Shown here in pieces: positions 1-7,995 of a DNA stretch of 64,000 bases. The notes below the pieces were generated by a model. It saw nothing but the letters and a program-made list of their open reading frames with translations. It made no database searches and was not told where the DNA came from. Where the stretch lies: contig CAWEUM010000002.1 in NCBI GenBank assembly GCA_963812255.1, positions 186,001 through 250,000 on the forward strand, read 5' to 3'. This DNA comes from DATJGR01 sp963812255 (GTDB taxonomy: Bacteria > Pseudomonadota > Gammaproteobacteria > Pseudomonadales > Azotimanducaceae). Position numbers and translations under genes: made by a program. Within the stretch, counting starts at the first letter, position 1. Every line of letters begins with the position of its first letter.

Positions 1-273
1 GCACGAATCAACGAAGCCGAATTCCCACAGTCATCACATTGAGTCACCGAGACTATGTGCGTCACGAGCGCGCGCTCGCCGGGCGATCGCCAACCGCGTT
101 CACCTGCCGTTCGGCGCGCTCGACGCGATCGAAAAACGCAATCATCGACAGCCTACGATTAACCAATGGGCGTACCTACTTTTTTCGCGCAGCGCAGCGA
201 TAGGTTCGGAAACGAACAGAAGTCTCGATTTCCCGCGGTTACCGTGAAGTCCGTCAATCCCCACGAGTCGATC

Positions 274-1314
274 ATGCCTCTCCGCGCAAACCTCCTATTC
301 GTGCTGGCCTCGATGCTGTTCGCTTCGCCGCATTCAGCCGCCGCAGGGGGAAGCTGGGAGCCGCTACCGGAAAGCGCGCCCGCCCCTGCCGACAACCCGA
401 CGACCGCCGCTCGGGTCGAACTCGGCAAGATGCTGTACTTCGATCCGCGTTTGTCTTCGACCGGTACGATTTCGTGCTTCTCGTGTCATAATGTGATGGA
501 AGGCGGTGACGACCACCGGCCGACGTCCATCGGCGTGCATGGGCACGTCGGCGGTCGCAACGCACCCACGGTCTGGAACGCCGCCTTCCTGTCGACCCAG
601 TTCTGGGACGGTCGCGCCGCGACGCTCGAAGATCAGGCGAAGGGTCCGCCCGCGAATTCAATCGAAATGGGCATGCCGAATCTCGATGCCGTCATCGACC
701 GCATCCGCAAGATCCCAGGCTACAAACCGTACTTCGAGAAGGCGTTCGGCGCCGGCGACGTGATCACGATGGACAACGCGGCCAAGGCCATAGCGGCCTA
801 CGAGCGCACGCTGATCACCCCGAACAATGCATACGACCTGTACGCAAAGGGAGACGCGAAGGCACTGACTGCGCAGCAAGCCCGCGGCCTCGCGACGTTT
901 GCCGACGTCGGTTGCACGACCTGCCACCAAGGCCCGACGTTCAGTGGGCCGGCGCTACCGGTCGGTACCGGGTTCTTCATGAAGTTCCCGACGTATCCTG
1001 ACAGTCCATACGTCGCGAAGTACGATTTTCTCAGCGATACCGGTCGCGCGAGCGCGACGAAGAACGACGCCGATAAGAACGTCTGGCGGGTGCCAGGATT
1101 GCGCAACCTGACTTACACCGCACCGTATTTTCACAACGGCCAGGTCCACACGATCGAGGAGGCTGTGCGGATCATGGCGAGCACGCAACTCAACAAGACG
1201 CTGAGCGACGCGCAGGTTGCCGACATCGTGTCGTTCCTCGAAGTTCTTTCCGGCCCCTTCCCGGCGCAGCAAATGCCACGGCTGCCGCCGACGCCCGGCG
1301 ACCTCATCGACTGA
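274..1314 (+). CDS. di-haem cytochrome c peroxidase (CCP/MauG family), periplasmic
   Basis: Predicted to reduce hydrogen peroxide to water in the periplasm with electrons from small c-type cytochromes. I chose the ATG at 274 because it begins a clear signal peptide (hydrophobic residues about 7-18, cleavage near SAAA, residue 24); the open frame extends further upstream without a better start. The 346-residue product has two haem-binding CxxCH motifs, C68-H72 and C214-H218, the two-domain plan of bacterial CCPs, and the family-typical YFHNGQVHTIEEAV stretch near the C terminus. The next gene encodes a cytochrome b561, which could link it to the quinone pool. It could also be a MauG-like enzyme with another substrate, but no such partner is nearby. 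Confidence 0.9.
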   Translation: MPLRANLLFVLASMLFASPHSAAAGGSWEPLPESAPAPADNPTTAARVELGKMLYFDPRLSSTGTISCFSCHNVMEGGDDHRPTSIGVHGHVGGRNAPTVWNAAFLSTQFWDGRAATLEDQAKGPPANSIEMGMPNLDAVIDRIRKIPGYKPYFEKAFGAGDVITMDNAAKAIAAYERTLITPNNAYDLYAKGDAKALTAQQARGLATFADVGCTTCHQGPTFSGPALPVGTGFFMKFPTYPDSPYVAKYDFLSDTGRASATKNDADKNVWRVPGLRNLTYTAPYFHNGQVHTIEEAVRIMASTQLNKTLSDAQVADIVSFLEVLSGPFPAQQMPRLPPTPGDLID

Positions 1315-1557
1315 TCCTGACTAACCGGTCGAAATGCTCAACCCGACGGCAATTCCGAACCACTGCAGCGAGCGTGCCTATTGTGTTGTTTGAGACAATC
1401 CAAGTGGAAACAGCGCCTGACTTTGGAAGCGCCCCGGCGAGTTGGATTACGCACTTCATTCCGCCTGCGCCAACGGATTGCCTATGTCGCGGATAGAATC
1501 GGCGAGGCGCGCTGTGCGCCAACCTTCGCGCCGAATGCGTTGCGTGAAGAGGTTCGA

Positions 1558-2295
1558 ATGACAGCTATGAAAGCCTATCCGGTTTGGGACGTGAGCGTCC
1601 GACTGTTCCATTGGATCAACGTGCTGTGCGTACTTGGATTGATCGCAGTTGGTGTTGCTATTCTCAACGACAAGGCACTAGGCGTGACGAACGATGGAAA
1701 GGTCCTGTTGAAGACGGTGCACGTGTGGATTGGCTACGTGCTCGCCGTGAATCTGCTGTGGCGTCTGATTTGGGCATTCATCGGAGGAAGGCATGCACGT
1801 TGGCGGGCCATTCTCCCCGGCGGACACGGCTACACGACCGATGTCCGCCACTACGTCGCCGATTTCCTTGCTCGACGGCCGCGCCAATACCTTGGGCACA
1901 ATCCAGTCGGTCGCCTCGCAGTGACACTGCTACTCTGTCTGTTACTGGTGCAAACGATCACCGGCTTGATCCTCGCCGGCACCGATCTTTTTTATCCGCC
2001 CATCGGTTCGTTGATTGCCGGATGGGTCGCCGCGCCCGGAATCGATCCCGCAACGCTGGCTCCATACAGCCCGGACACATACGACAAGGCCGCCTACGAT
2101 GCCATGCGCGCCCTACGCGAACCGGTAAGCGCGGTGCATTACTATGGATTCTATGTGTTGCTCGCGTTCAGCTTGATCCACGTCGGCGCGGTAGTGCTCA
2201 CCGAATTGCGCGAAGGCGGCAACCTCGTTTCTGCGATGGTCACCGGCAAGAAGGTCCTAAGCGAAGCTGCCGCGGATCAGGTCGACTCGGATTGA
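1558..2295 (+). CDS. cytochrome b561-type membrane cytochrome b
   Basis: A 245-residue integral membrane protein of the di-haem cytochrome b561/hydrogenase b-subunit type. The start at 1558 is preceded by a GAAGAGG-like ribosome site; the open frame continues upstream but looks non-coding. About four membrane segments are visible (near residues 16-36, 54-73, 121-142 and 195-220), with candidate haem-ligand histidines in RLFHW, VHVWIGY, AVHYYG and LIHVG. It probably passes electrons between quinones and a periplasmic or soluble partner. Its position 243 bases after the cytochrome c peroxidase gene, on the same strand, suggests but does not prove a shared electron path. The exact partner cannot be told from sequence. 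Confidence 0.85.
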   Translation: MTAMKAYPVWDVSVRLFHWINVLCVLGLIAVGVAILNDKALGVTNDGKVLLKTVHVWIGYVLAVNLLWRLIWAFIGGRHARWRAILPGGHGYTTDVRHYVADFLARRPRQYLGHNPVGRLAVTLLLCLLLVQTITGLILAGTDLFYPPIGSLIAGWVAAPGIDPATLAPYSPDTYDKAAYDAMRALREPVSAVHYYGFYVLLAFSLIHVGAVVLTELREGGNLVSAMVTGKKVLSEAAADQVDSD

Positions 2296-2395
2296 CCGGC
2301 GTCGTGGCAGCACCGACGAGAACCGGCTGTCAGAAAGGAGATGGACCGGTCATGGGCAGCGAGCAGCAGAATACCGACTTCGCCGACTACCGCTC

Positions 2396-2596
2396 GCCTG
2401 CGCCAGCGCGGTCCTGTTGGCGGACCAGGGTCGCCGGGTGCTTTTCGTCAGTACCGAGCCCGCGTCGAATCTGGATGTGCCTCTTCGTGTGAAGAACATC
2501 GTCGGACTCGATGCGTTGCGGTGGTCGTTCATGGCCGCGGAATCGATGGCACGCATTGCGCCCGACCGCACTTTCCCGCCTCTTATTCACTCATGA
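2396..2596 (+). pseudogene. decayed fragment of an ArsA-type anion-transporting ATPase
   Basis: The frame read from 2396 to the TGA at 2596 gives ACASAVLLADQGRRVLFVSTEPASN, in pieces matching the ArsA segment after the P-loop (CATAIRLAEQGKRVLLVSTDPASN in the E. coli protein as I recall it). A weaker GLDALRW...AAESMARI stretch follows. No start codon and no GKGGVGKT Walker A motif precede it, and the frame stops after about 66 codons, so it cannot be functional. It lies in the 537-base gap between the cytochrome b gene and the helicase. Nothing else coding was seen in that gap. No other ars gene is present. Confidence 0.55.
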
Positions 2597-2806
2597 CTTT
2601 TCTAACTTTTACAATTGGTTGCGGTGGTAATTTAATGTAGATTATCCGCGGGCGCTCGCCGCGCGTGCAATGTTCCAGATCATGTCCGCGCCGAGACAAT
2701 TCGGGTCGCCTCGGCGAAACAGAACCAAAACACCCGACGTCATGTGGCATCGCAATCGAGCGACCGCGAGTTGCCGGCGGCGGCGATTCGAGACGGCTGC
2801 AGACAA

Positions 2807-2826
2807 TACTGTAAGTGTATACAGTA
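2807..2826. promoter_or_regulatory. LexA (SOS) operator upstream of the helicase gene
   Basis: The 20-mer TACTGTAAGTGTATACAGTA fits the gammaproteobacterial SOS box, with CTGT-N8-ACAG at 2809-2824 and both flanking TA pairs kept (17 of 20 positions of the usual consensus). It ends 6 bases before the ATG at 2833, so bound LexA would sit on the promoter or start region. The helicase is therefore probably damage-inducible. Confidence 0.85.
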
Positions 2827-2832
2827 TCCACC

Positions 2833-4953
2833 ATGATCGACACAGCGGACACTCCCATCAGCGCCGAATCGCCGGTTTTCGGGCTCGGCCTGAACTCAGC
2901 CCAGCTGCAAGCCGCCAGCTTCGGCGCTACGCAATTGCAGCAGGGTATAGCGGCCGGCCCGCTGCTCATCATCGCCGGCGCCGGTACAGGTAAGACCAAT
3001 ACGCTCGCGCACCGGGTTGCCTTCCTACTGTTGCACCGCGTACCACCGGAGCGCATCGCGCTACTAACGTTCACACGCCGAGCGGCTCAGGAAATGCTTC
3101 AACGCGCGGAACGGATTGCCCACGCTGCGTTGCGCGCCGCACCCCGATCAGCGGTATTTCATGTAAACGCTACACGCATGATGTGGTCAGGCACCTTTCA
3201 TTCCATCGGAAATCGATTATTGCGCGAGTATTCGCACGTACTCGGCATCGATAGTTCCTTCTCCGTCATCGACCGGGGTGACGCCGCCGATCTGATCGAT
3301 CTCAAGCGACATGAGTTGGGATTTGCAAAACAATCGAAGCGGTTCCCGCGCAAAGACACGTGCCTCGCGATCTACTCTCATCGCATCAATACGCGGGGCA
3401 CCCTTGCGCAGTCGTTAGAAGCCAACTATCCCTGGTGCGCAGAATGGCGAGACGAACTCACGCGTTTGTTCCGCGCCTATGTGCAAGCAAAACAGACGCA
3501 GCACCTGCTCGATTACGACGACTTGCTGCTCTACTGGCACCTCCTGACGCAGCAATCGTCCGTTGCGAACCAATTGAACGAACGCTTCGAGCACGTATTG
3601 GTCGATGAGTACCAGGACACCAACACACTCCAAGCGGAAATTCTGCTGGCCATGAAGCCGAACGGCTCGGGTCTGTGCGTAGTGGGCGATGATGCGCAAG
3701 CGATCTATTCATTTCGCGCCGCGGCGGTCGAAAACATCTTGGAGTTCCCCACCCGGTTCTCGCCGAGCGCTCAAGTTATCACGCTCGATCGCAATTACCG
3801 CTCACTACAACCAATCCTCGATGCCGCGAACGTCCTCATGGCTGAAGGTGCGCGTCAGTATCAGAAACACCTGCACTCCGAACAACCGTCGGCGCAAAAG
3901 CCGTTGTACGTCACCGTGGAAGACGATCGCTGCCAGTCCCTGTACTTGGTGGAACAGATTCTGGAGAAGCGCGAACAAGGCACCGCGTTGAGGCAACAGG
4001 CCGTGCTGATGCGCAGCGCCCACCACAGCGATGCCCTGGAAGTGGAACTCAGCCGTCGCAACATCCCCTACGTCAAGTACGGTGGCCTCAAGTTCCTCGA
4101 GGCTGCACATGTGAAGGACGTGCTGGCGGTGCTTCGTTGGATCGACAACCCCCGCAATCGCCTCGCCGCCTTTAGAACACTGCAGTTGTTGCCTGGCATC
4201 GGCCCTGCGATTGCTGACAGGTGTCTTGCAACGCTCGAAGGTGCCGGATTTGCGTTGCAATCGTTGGCCGGCTTTCGCGTACCGTCTGCTGCCGAGCAGG
4301 ACTGGCCGCCGCTCGTTCAGCTGCTTCGCGAACTCAATGATGCGCGCGAATGGGCCGGACAGATGACACGCGTGAGGCAGTGGTACGAACCGCACCTCCA
4401 ACGGCTCTACGATGCCGCACCCATGCGCCAGAGCGATCTCGAACAGCTCGAAATGATCGCCATGCAATCGCCATCGCGCGAACGTTTCATCACTGAGTTG
4501 ACTTTGGATCCACCACAGGCAACCGGCGATGAGGCGGGCCCACCGCTGAAGGACGAGGATTACCTGATTCTATCGACTGTCCATTCCGCGAAGGGTCAGG
4601 AATGGGACTCGGTGTTTGTCCTGAACGTCAATGACGGCAGTTTTCCAAACGAGTTCGCCACGGGCAACCCGGCACAGATCGAAGAAGAGCGCCGTCTGTT
4701 GTATGTGGCGATGACGCGCGCCAAACGCGATCTTCAGCTGGTAGCGCCGCTCAAGTTCTATGTCACCCAACAACATCGCTGGGGCGAGAAGCATGTATAT
4801 GGCGCACGCAGCCGCTTTCTAACACCTTCGGTGTTGGCGGCGTTTGAATCGCGGGCGTGGCCGCCCGAAAAGGATCCGCGAGACAACGTGCCCGCGAGTC
4901 ATGAAGTAAGGATCGATGCGTCCGCGCATCTCCTCGGAATGTGGGACGACTAG
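2833..4953 (+). CDS. UvrD/Rep-family superfamily 1A DNA helicase
   Basis: A 3'-5' DNA helicase/translocase of about 706 residues, close to UvrD and Rep in length. All signature motifs are visible: Q motif (LNSAQLQA), motif I AGAGTGKT with Lys54, Ia (TFTRRAAQEM), II DEYQDT at 258-263, III (GDDAQAIYSFR), IV (NYRS), V (STVHSAKGQEWDSV) and VI (RRLLYVAMTRAK near 620-631). I chose the ATG at 2833. An upstream GTG at 2815 lies inside the LexA box. No ribosome-binding site is evident before 2833, so the transcript may be leaderless. The LexA box points to a role in repair or fork processing under SOS. Whether it is the only UvrD/Rep protein of the organism cannot be seen here. Confidence 0.93.
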   Translation: MIDTADTPISAESPVFGLGLNSAQLQAASFGATQLQQGIAAGPLLIIAGAGTGKTNTLAHRVAFLLLHRVPPERIALLTFTRRAAQEMLQRAERIAHAALRAAPRSAVFHVNATRMMWSGTFHSIGNRLLREYSHVLGIDSSFSVIDRGDAADLIDLKRHELGFAKQSKRFPRKDTCLAIYSHRINTRGTLAQSLEANYPWCAEWRDELTRLFRAYVQAKQTQHLLDYDDLLLYWHLLTQQSSVANQLNERFEHVLVDEYQDTNTLQAEILLAMKPNGSGLCVVGDDAQAIYSFRAAAVENILEFPTRFSPSAQVITLDRNYRSLQPILDAANVLMAEGARQYQKHLHSEQPSAQKPLYVTVEDDRCQSLYLVEQILEKREQGTALRQQAVLMRSAHHSDALEVELSRRNIPYVKYGGLKFLEAAHVKDVLAVLRWIDNPRNRLAAFRTLQLLPGIGPAIADRCLATLEGAGFALQSLAGFRVPSAAEQDWPPLVQLLRELNDAREWAGQMTRVRQWYEPHLQRLYDAAPMRQSDLEQLEMIAMQSPSRERFITELTLDPPQATGDEAGPPLKDEDYLILSTVHSAKGQEWDSVFVLNVNDGSFPNEFATGNPAQIEEERRLLYVAMTRAKRDLQLVAPLKFYVTQQHRWGEKHVYGARSRFLTPSVLAAFESRAWPPEKDPRDNVPASHEVRIDASAHLLGMWDD

Positions 4954-5065
4954 CTCGATGCACCTTATCTGCCTCTGGATCGCCCGCACCGACGCGGCGC
5001 CGCCACGCGATGGGGCTTGGCTACCCCGGGGAGCGCGCGGCCCAAACAGCTCACCGCAAGGGGGT

Positions 5066-5091
5066 GTAACCTTTCCGAGCGCGCCGGCGTA
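5066..5091 (+). promoter_or_regulatory. ECF-sigma-like promoter upstream of the bufferin-like gene
   Basis: GTAACC at 5066-5071 and CGTA at 5088-5091 are separated by exactly 16 bases. This is the spacing and -35 sequence typical of promoters read by ECF sigma factors that govern bufferin or methionine sulfoxide reductase genes in other proteobacteria. It lies about 108 bases upstream of the ATG at 5199. No sigma or anti-sigma gene is in the window. Confidence 0.5.
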
Positions 5092-5198
5092 CTCATAGGT
5101 CGAACACCCACGTCGGGAGACGTTCTCTGTTCATCTCGTGCAAGCCTGTGACATCACCGGTAACGCATTCAAACAATTGAACACAGAGGAGAGACATC

Positions 5199-5456
5199 AT
5201 GAACGGACGACAATTGACTGGCGCTGCGCTCGCACTTGCAGCGGTCAGCGCGTTCGCGGCGCTACCGACCTTCGCCGCGGAAGGCGCCATGGAGGCAGGG
5301 GTGCATTGCTACGGCATCAACTCCTGCAAGGGCCACAACGATTGTAAGACGGACAAGAATGCCTGCAAGGGCCAGGGCTCCTGTAAGGGCATGGGCTTCG
5401 TCGAGAAGTCGTCTGCATCGGCATGTACCGAAGCAGGTGGGACCGTCGGCAAATAG
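5199..5456 (+). CDS. small secreted Cys-rich protein, bufferin-like (BufA2-type)
   Basis: An 85-residue protein with a signal peptide (hydrophobic residues about 7-22, likely cleavage after FAA near 27) and a mature part with six cysteines: C37, C43, C49, C56, C62 and C76. The core HCYGINSCKGHNDCKTD and the repeated CKGxGSCKG pattern resemble the BufA2 family of periplasmic copper-binding bufferins. A strong GAGGAGAGA ribosome site precedes the ATG. In that family the peptide is modified by a DUF692 (BufB) enzyme with a BufC partner; neither is in this window, so modification is unproven. Glutathione peroxidase and MsrB genes follow on the same strand, suggesting a stress-response group. The family assignment rests on pattern recall. 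Confidence 0.7.
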   Translation: MNGRQLTGAALALAAVSAFAALPTFAAEGAMEAGVHCYGINSCKGHNDCKTDKNACKGQGSCKGMGFVEKSSASACTEAGGTVGK

Positions 5457-5559
5457 ACCGCAGCGCGTTCGAATATCCCGCCCCCCTCGCGGTAGTGCGT
5501 CATTGGAGTAGTATCTATTGCGCTCGGGGGCGGATCCGGATGGAGTCGATCGAACGCCA

Positions 5560-6039
5560 ATGAAGAACCTGTATGAGCTCGAAGCAAAGTCCATCGATGG
5601 TACGGACCACGCGCTCGCGGACTTTCAGGGCAAAACCCTGCTGGTCGTCAACGTCGCATCGAAATGCGGGTTCACGCCGCAGTATGCCGGCTTGGAAGGC
5701 CTCTACCGACGACATAAAGACAAGGGCCTTGTCGTGCTCGGATTTCCGTGCGACCAGTTCGGACATCAGGAACCCGGTGACGAACAGGAGATCAAGCGCT
5801 TCTGTTCGTTGAAATACGACGTGAGCTTCCCGTTGTTCGCCAAGATCGATGTCAACGGCACCAACACGACGCCGATATATCGATTTCTGAAGAAGCAGGC
5901 GCCCGGATTGTTCGGAACGGAAGCCATCAAGTGGAACTTCACGAAGTTTCTGATCGACAAGCACGGTCACGTCGTCAAGCGTTACGCGCCAACCGATACG
6001 CCCGAGAGCATCGAACAGGACATTGCAAAGATTCTCTAG
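5560..6039 (+). CDS. glutathione peroxidase family protein (thioredoxin/glutathione peroxidase)
   Basis: A 159-residue peroxidase that reduces hydrogen or lipid hydroperoxides with glutathione or thioredoxin. The start at 5560 gives the usual family length; the open frame begins further upstream. The peroxidatic Cys36 lies in NVASKCGFTPQY. The FPCDQFGHQEPG loop supplies the active-site Gln66, with Asp where Asn is usual, and the KWNFTKFL motif carries the conserved Trp and Asn. No signal peptide is seen, so it acts in the cytoplasm. It lies between the bufferin-like gene and msrB on the same strand, fitting an oxidative stress group. Confidence 0.92.
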   Translation: MKNLYELEAKSIDGTDHALADFQGKTLLVVNVASKCGFTPQYAGLEGLYRRHKDKGLVVLGFPCDQFGHQEPGDEQEIKRFCSLKYDVSFPLFAKIDVNGTNTTPIYRFLKKQAPGLFGTEAIKWNFTKFLIDKHGHVVKRYAPTDTPESIEQDIAKIL

Positions 6040-6102
6040 TCGGCTGCGCGGCAATCACATCAATTGCGCTGGCGACGGCGCTCGAAACAGAGGAAGCAAT
6101 CT

Positions 6103-6588
6103 ATGAACAAGCCCGCTCATGCGCCGCAATCCACGTTCGACCTGACTCCCCCGAACGACCGCGAACGCGCGTCCGTGGAGGCGAGCCTGTCGCGTGAGGA
6201 AGCCGACGTGTTGTTGCGGCACGGCACCGAGGCCCCCTTCTGCGGCGGATTGCTCGACAACAAAGTAGATGGTGTGTATTGCTGCCGCCTGTGCGGGTTG
6301 CCGCTCTTTCGAGCTGCTACCAAATTCGAAAGTGGTACCGGCTGGCCCAGTTTCTATGCGCCGATTGACGAATCGAACGTGGTAGCGGTGCGTGATGCGA
6401 GTTACGGCATGATCCGGATCGAGACCCGCTGTGCCCGGTGTGACAGCCATCAGGGTCACGTGTTCCCCGACGGACCACCGCCCACTCATCTTCGCTACTG
6501 CATCAATTCGATATCGCTGGAATTCGTCAAAGACGGCGAGGCCCTGCGCGACCCACTACAACGCGGCGACAATACGCACCCGCGGTGA
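6103..6588 (+). CDS. msrB: peptide-methionine (R)-S-oxide reductase MsrB
   Basis: Reduces methionine-R-sulfoxide in proteins, with thioredoxin as the usual reductant. The ATG at 6103 follows an AGAGGAAG ribosome site and gives 161 residues. Two zinc-binding pairs are visible, C61xxC64 and C110xxC113, together with the GTGWPSF and SHQGHVFPDGP motifs and the catalytic Cys133 in RYCINS. No signal peptide is seen, so it should be cytoplasmic. It follows the glutathione peroxidase gene by 63 bases and faces glgC tail to tail. It is probably cotranscribed with the upstream stress genes. Confidence 0.96.
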   Translation: MNKPAHAPQSTFDLTPPNDRERASVEASLSREEADVLLRHGTEAPFCGGLLDNKVDGVYCCRLCGLPLFRAATKFESGTGWPSFYAPIDESNVVAVRDASYGMIRIETRCARCDSHQGHVFPDGPPPTHLRYCINSISLEFVKDGEALRDPLQRGDNTHPR

Positions 6589-6606
6589 GACCGCGACAGA
6601 GGTCCG

Positions 6607-7875
6607 CTACATGGCCTTCGCCGAATAACGCTGCCCCAACATCGATGGCGTCACCAAAGTGACGCCAGTCGGGGTGACGTGAAACCGAGTCCGATCCGCA
6701 TCCAGATCCTCGCCGATAACTGTATTGCCCGGAATCACACAACCCTTGTCAACAACAACGCGACTTATCCGGCAATCCGGCCCAATCGTCACGTCGGGTA
6801 ACACCACGGCCTCGTCGAGAACACCGAAGTTGTCGATGCGCACGTTGCAGAACAACAGCGAGCGCGACACGGTCGCGCCGGAAATCACGCAGCCGCTGGC
6901 GACGAGCGAGTTCACCGCAGTACCACGTCGATCGGCGTCGTCGAACACGAACTTGGCCGGCGGCAGTTGTTCCTGGTAGGTCCAGATGGGCCAGTCGCGG
7001 TCATAGAGATCGAGCGGCGGAACGACCCGCGCAAGTTCGAGATTCGACTCCCAAAACGCATCGATCGTACCGACGTCACGCCAATAGCTGTCGCCGCCGT
7101 CGGGGTCGTCGAACGAGTACGCGTAGACCTTACACGAATCGATCAGCTCTGGAATGACGTTCTTGCCGAAATCGTGTACGGATGCCGGGTTCTGCGCATC
7201 GTTGTGCAATTGCGCGATGAGGAAGTCGCAATTGAAAACGTAGATGCCCATCGACGCGATCGCCTTCGTTGGATCGTTGGGAGATCGTGCGGGATTGTCA
7301 GGCTTTTCGTCGAACGCGTTGACACGACCCGCCGAGTCGACGTCCATCACGCCGAATTCATTCGCCCGTTCCCACGGCACCGAAACACAACCGACCGTCA
7401 AATCTGCCTGGTTTTCCATGTGCCGCGCAAGCATCGGACCGTAATCCATCTTGTAGATGTGATCGCCAGCGAGGATGAGCACGAATTCCGGTGCGTGACG
7501 TTTGACGATATCGAGATTCTGAAACACGGCGTCTGCCGTGCCCGCATACCAGCGGTCGTCAAGCCATTGCTGCGGCGGCAACAGCTCGACGAACTCTCCG
7601 AACTCACCGCGCAGAAATCCCCATCCACGCTGCACATGGCGGATCAGTGAGTGCGCCTTGTATTGAGTCAACACGCCAATGCGCCGAATGCCCGAGTTGA
7701 TACAGTTGGACAACGTGAAATCGATGATCCGAAAGTTGCCACCGAACGGCACCGCGGGCTTCGCACGCCATTCGGTCAACTCCCCCAGCCGAGTCCCTCG
7801 GCCGCCGGCCAGAACGAGCGCGAGCGTCCGGTGGGTCAATCGACTGACATAGCGTTGCGAAGCGTCGAGTTTCAT
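6607..7875 (-). CDS. glgC: glucose-1-phosphate adenylyltransferase (ADP-glucose pyrophosphorylase)
   Basis: Makes ADP-glucose from glucose-1-phosphate and ATP, the committed and normally allosterically controlled step of glycogen synthesis. I chose the ATG ending at 7875 because the MKLDASQRYVSRLT start fits the family. The frame runs on further upstream, but there it would overlap glgP. The 422-residue product shows the nucleotide-binding LVLAGGRGTRLGELT loop, the RIIDFTLSNCINSG segment, YAGTADAVFQN and GDHIYKMDYG, and a C-terminal left-handed beta-helix region. It is divergent from glgP, with 120 bases between the two starts. Confidence 0.96.
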   Translation of the reverse strand: MKLDASQRYVSRLTHRTLALVLAGGRGTRLGELTEWRAKPAVPFGGNFRIIDFTLSNCINSGIRRIGVLTQYKAHSLIRHVQRGWGFLRGEFGEFVELLPPQQWLDDRWYAGTADAVFQNLDIVKRHAPEFVLILAGDHIYKMDYGPMLARHMENQADLTVGCVSVPWERANEFGVMDVDSAGRVNAFDEKPDNPARSPNDPTKAIASMGIYVFNCDFLIAQLHNDAQNPASVHDFGKNVIPELIDSCKVYAYSFDDPDGGDSYWRDVGTIDAFWESNLELARVVPPLDLYDRDWPIWTYQEQLPPAKFVFDDADRRGTAVNSLVASGCVISGATVSRSLLFCNVRIDNFGVLDEAVVLPDVTIGPDCRISRVVVDKGCVIPGNTVIGEDLDADRTRFHVTPTGVTLVTPSMLGQRYSAKAM

Positions 7876-7995
7876 ATCTGGGAACTGCACCGGCTCGGTA
7901 GTGAACGTGGCGGCTAGGCAATGCAAGGGGCTGGTGATCCAACGGCCCGCGATGCGATGACAGTATAACCAGGTACCGGTAGAATTCCGGGTCAC

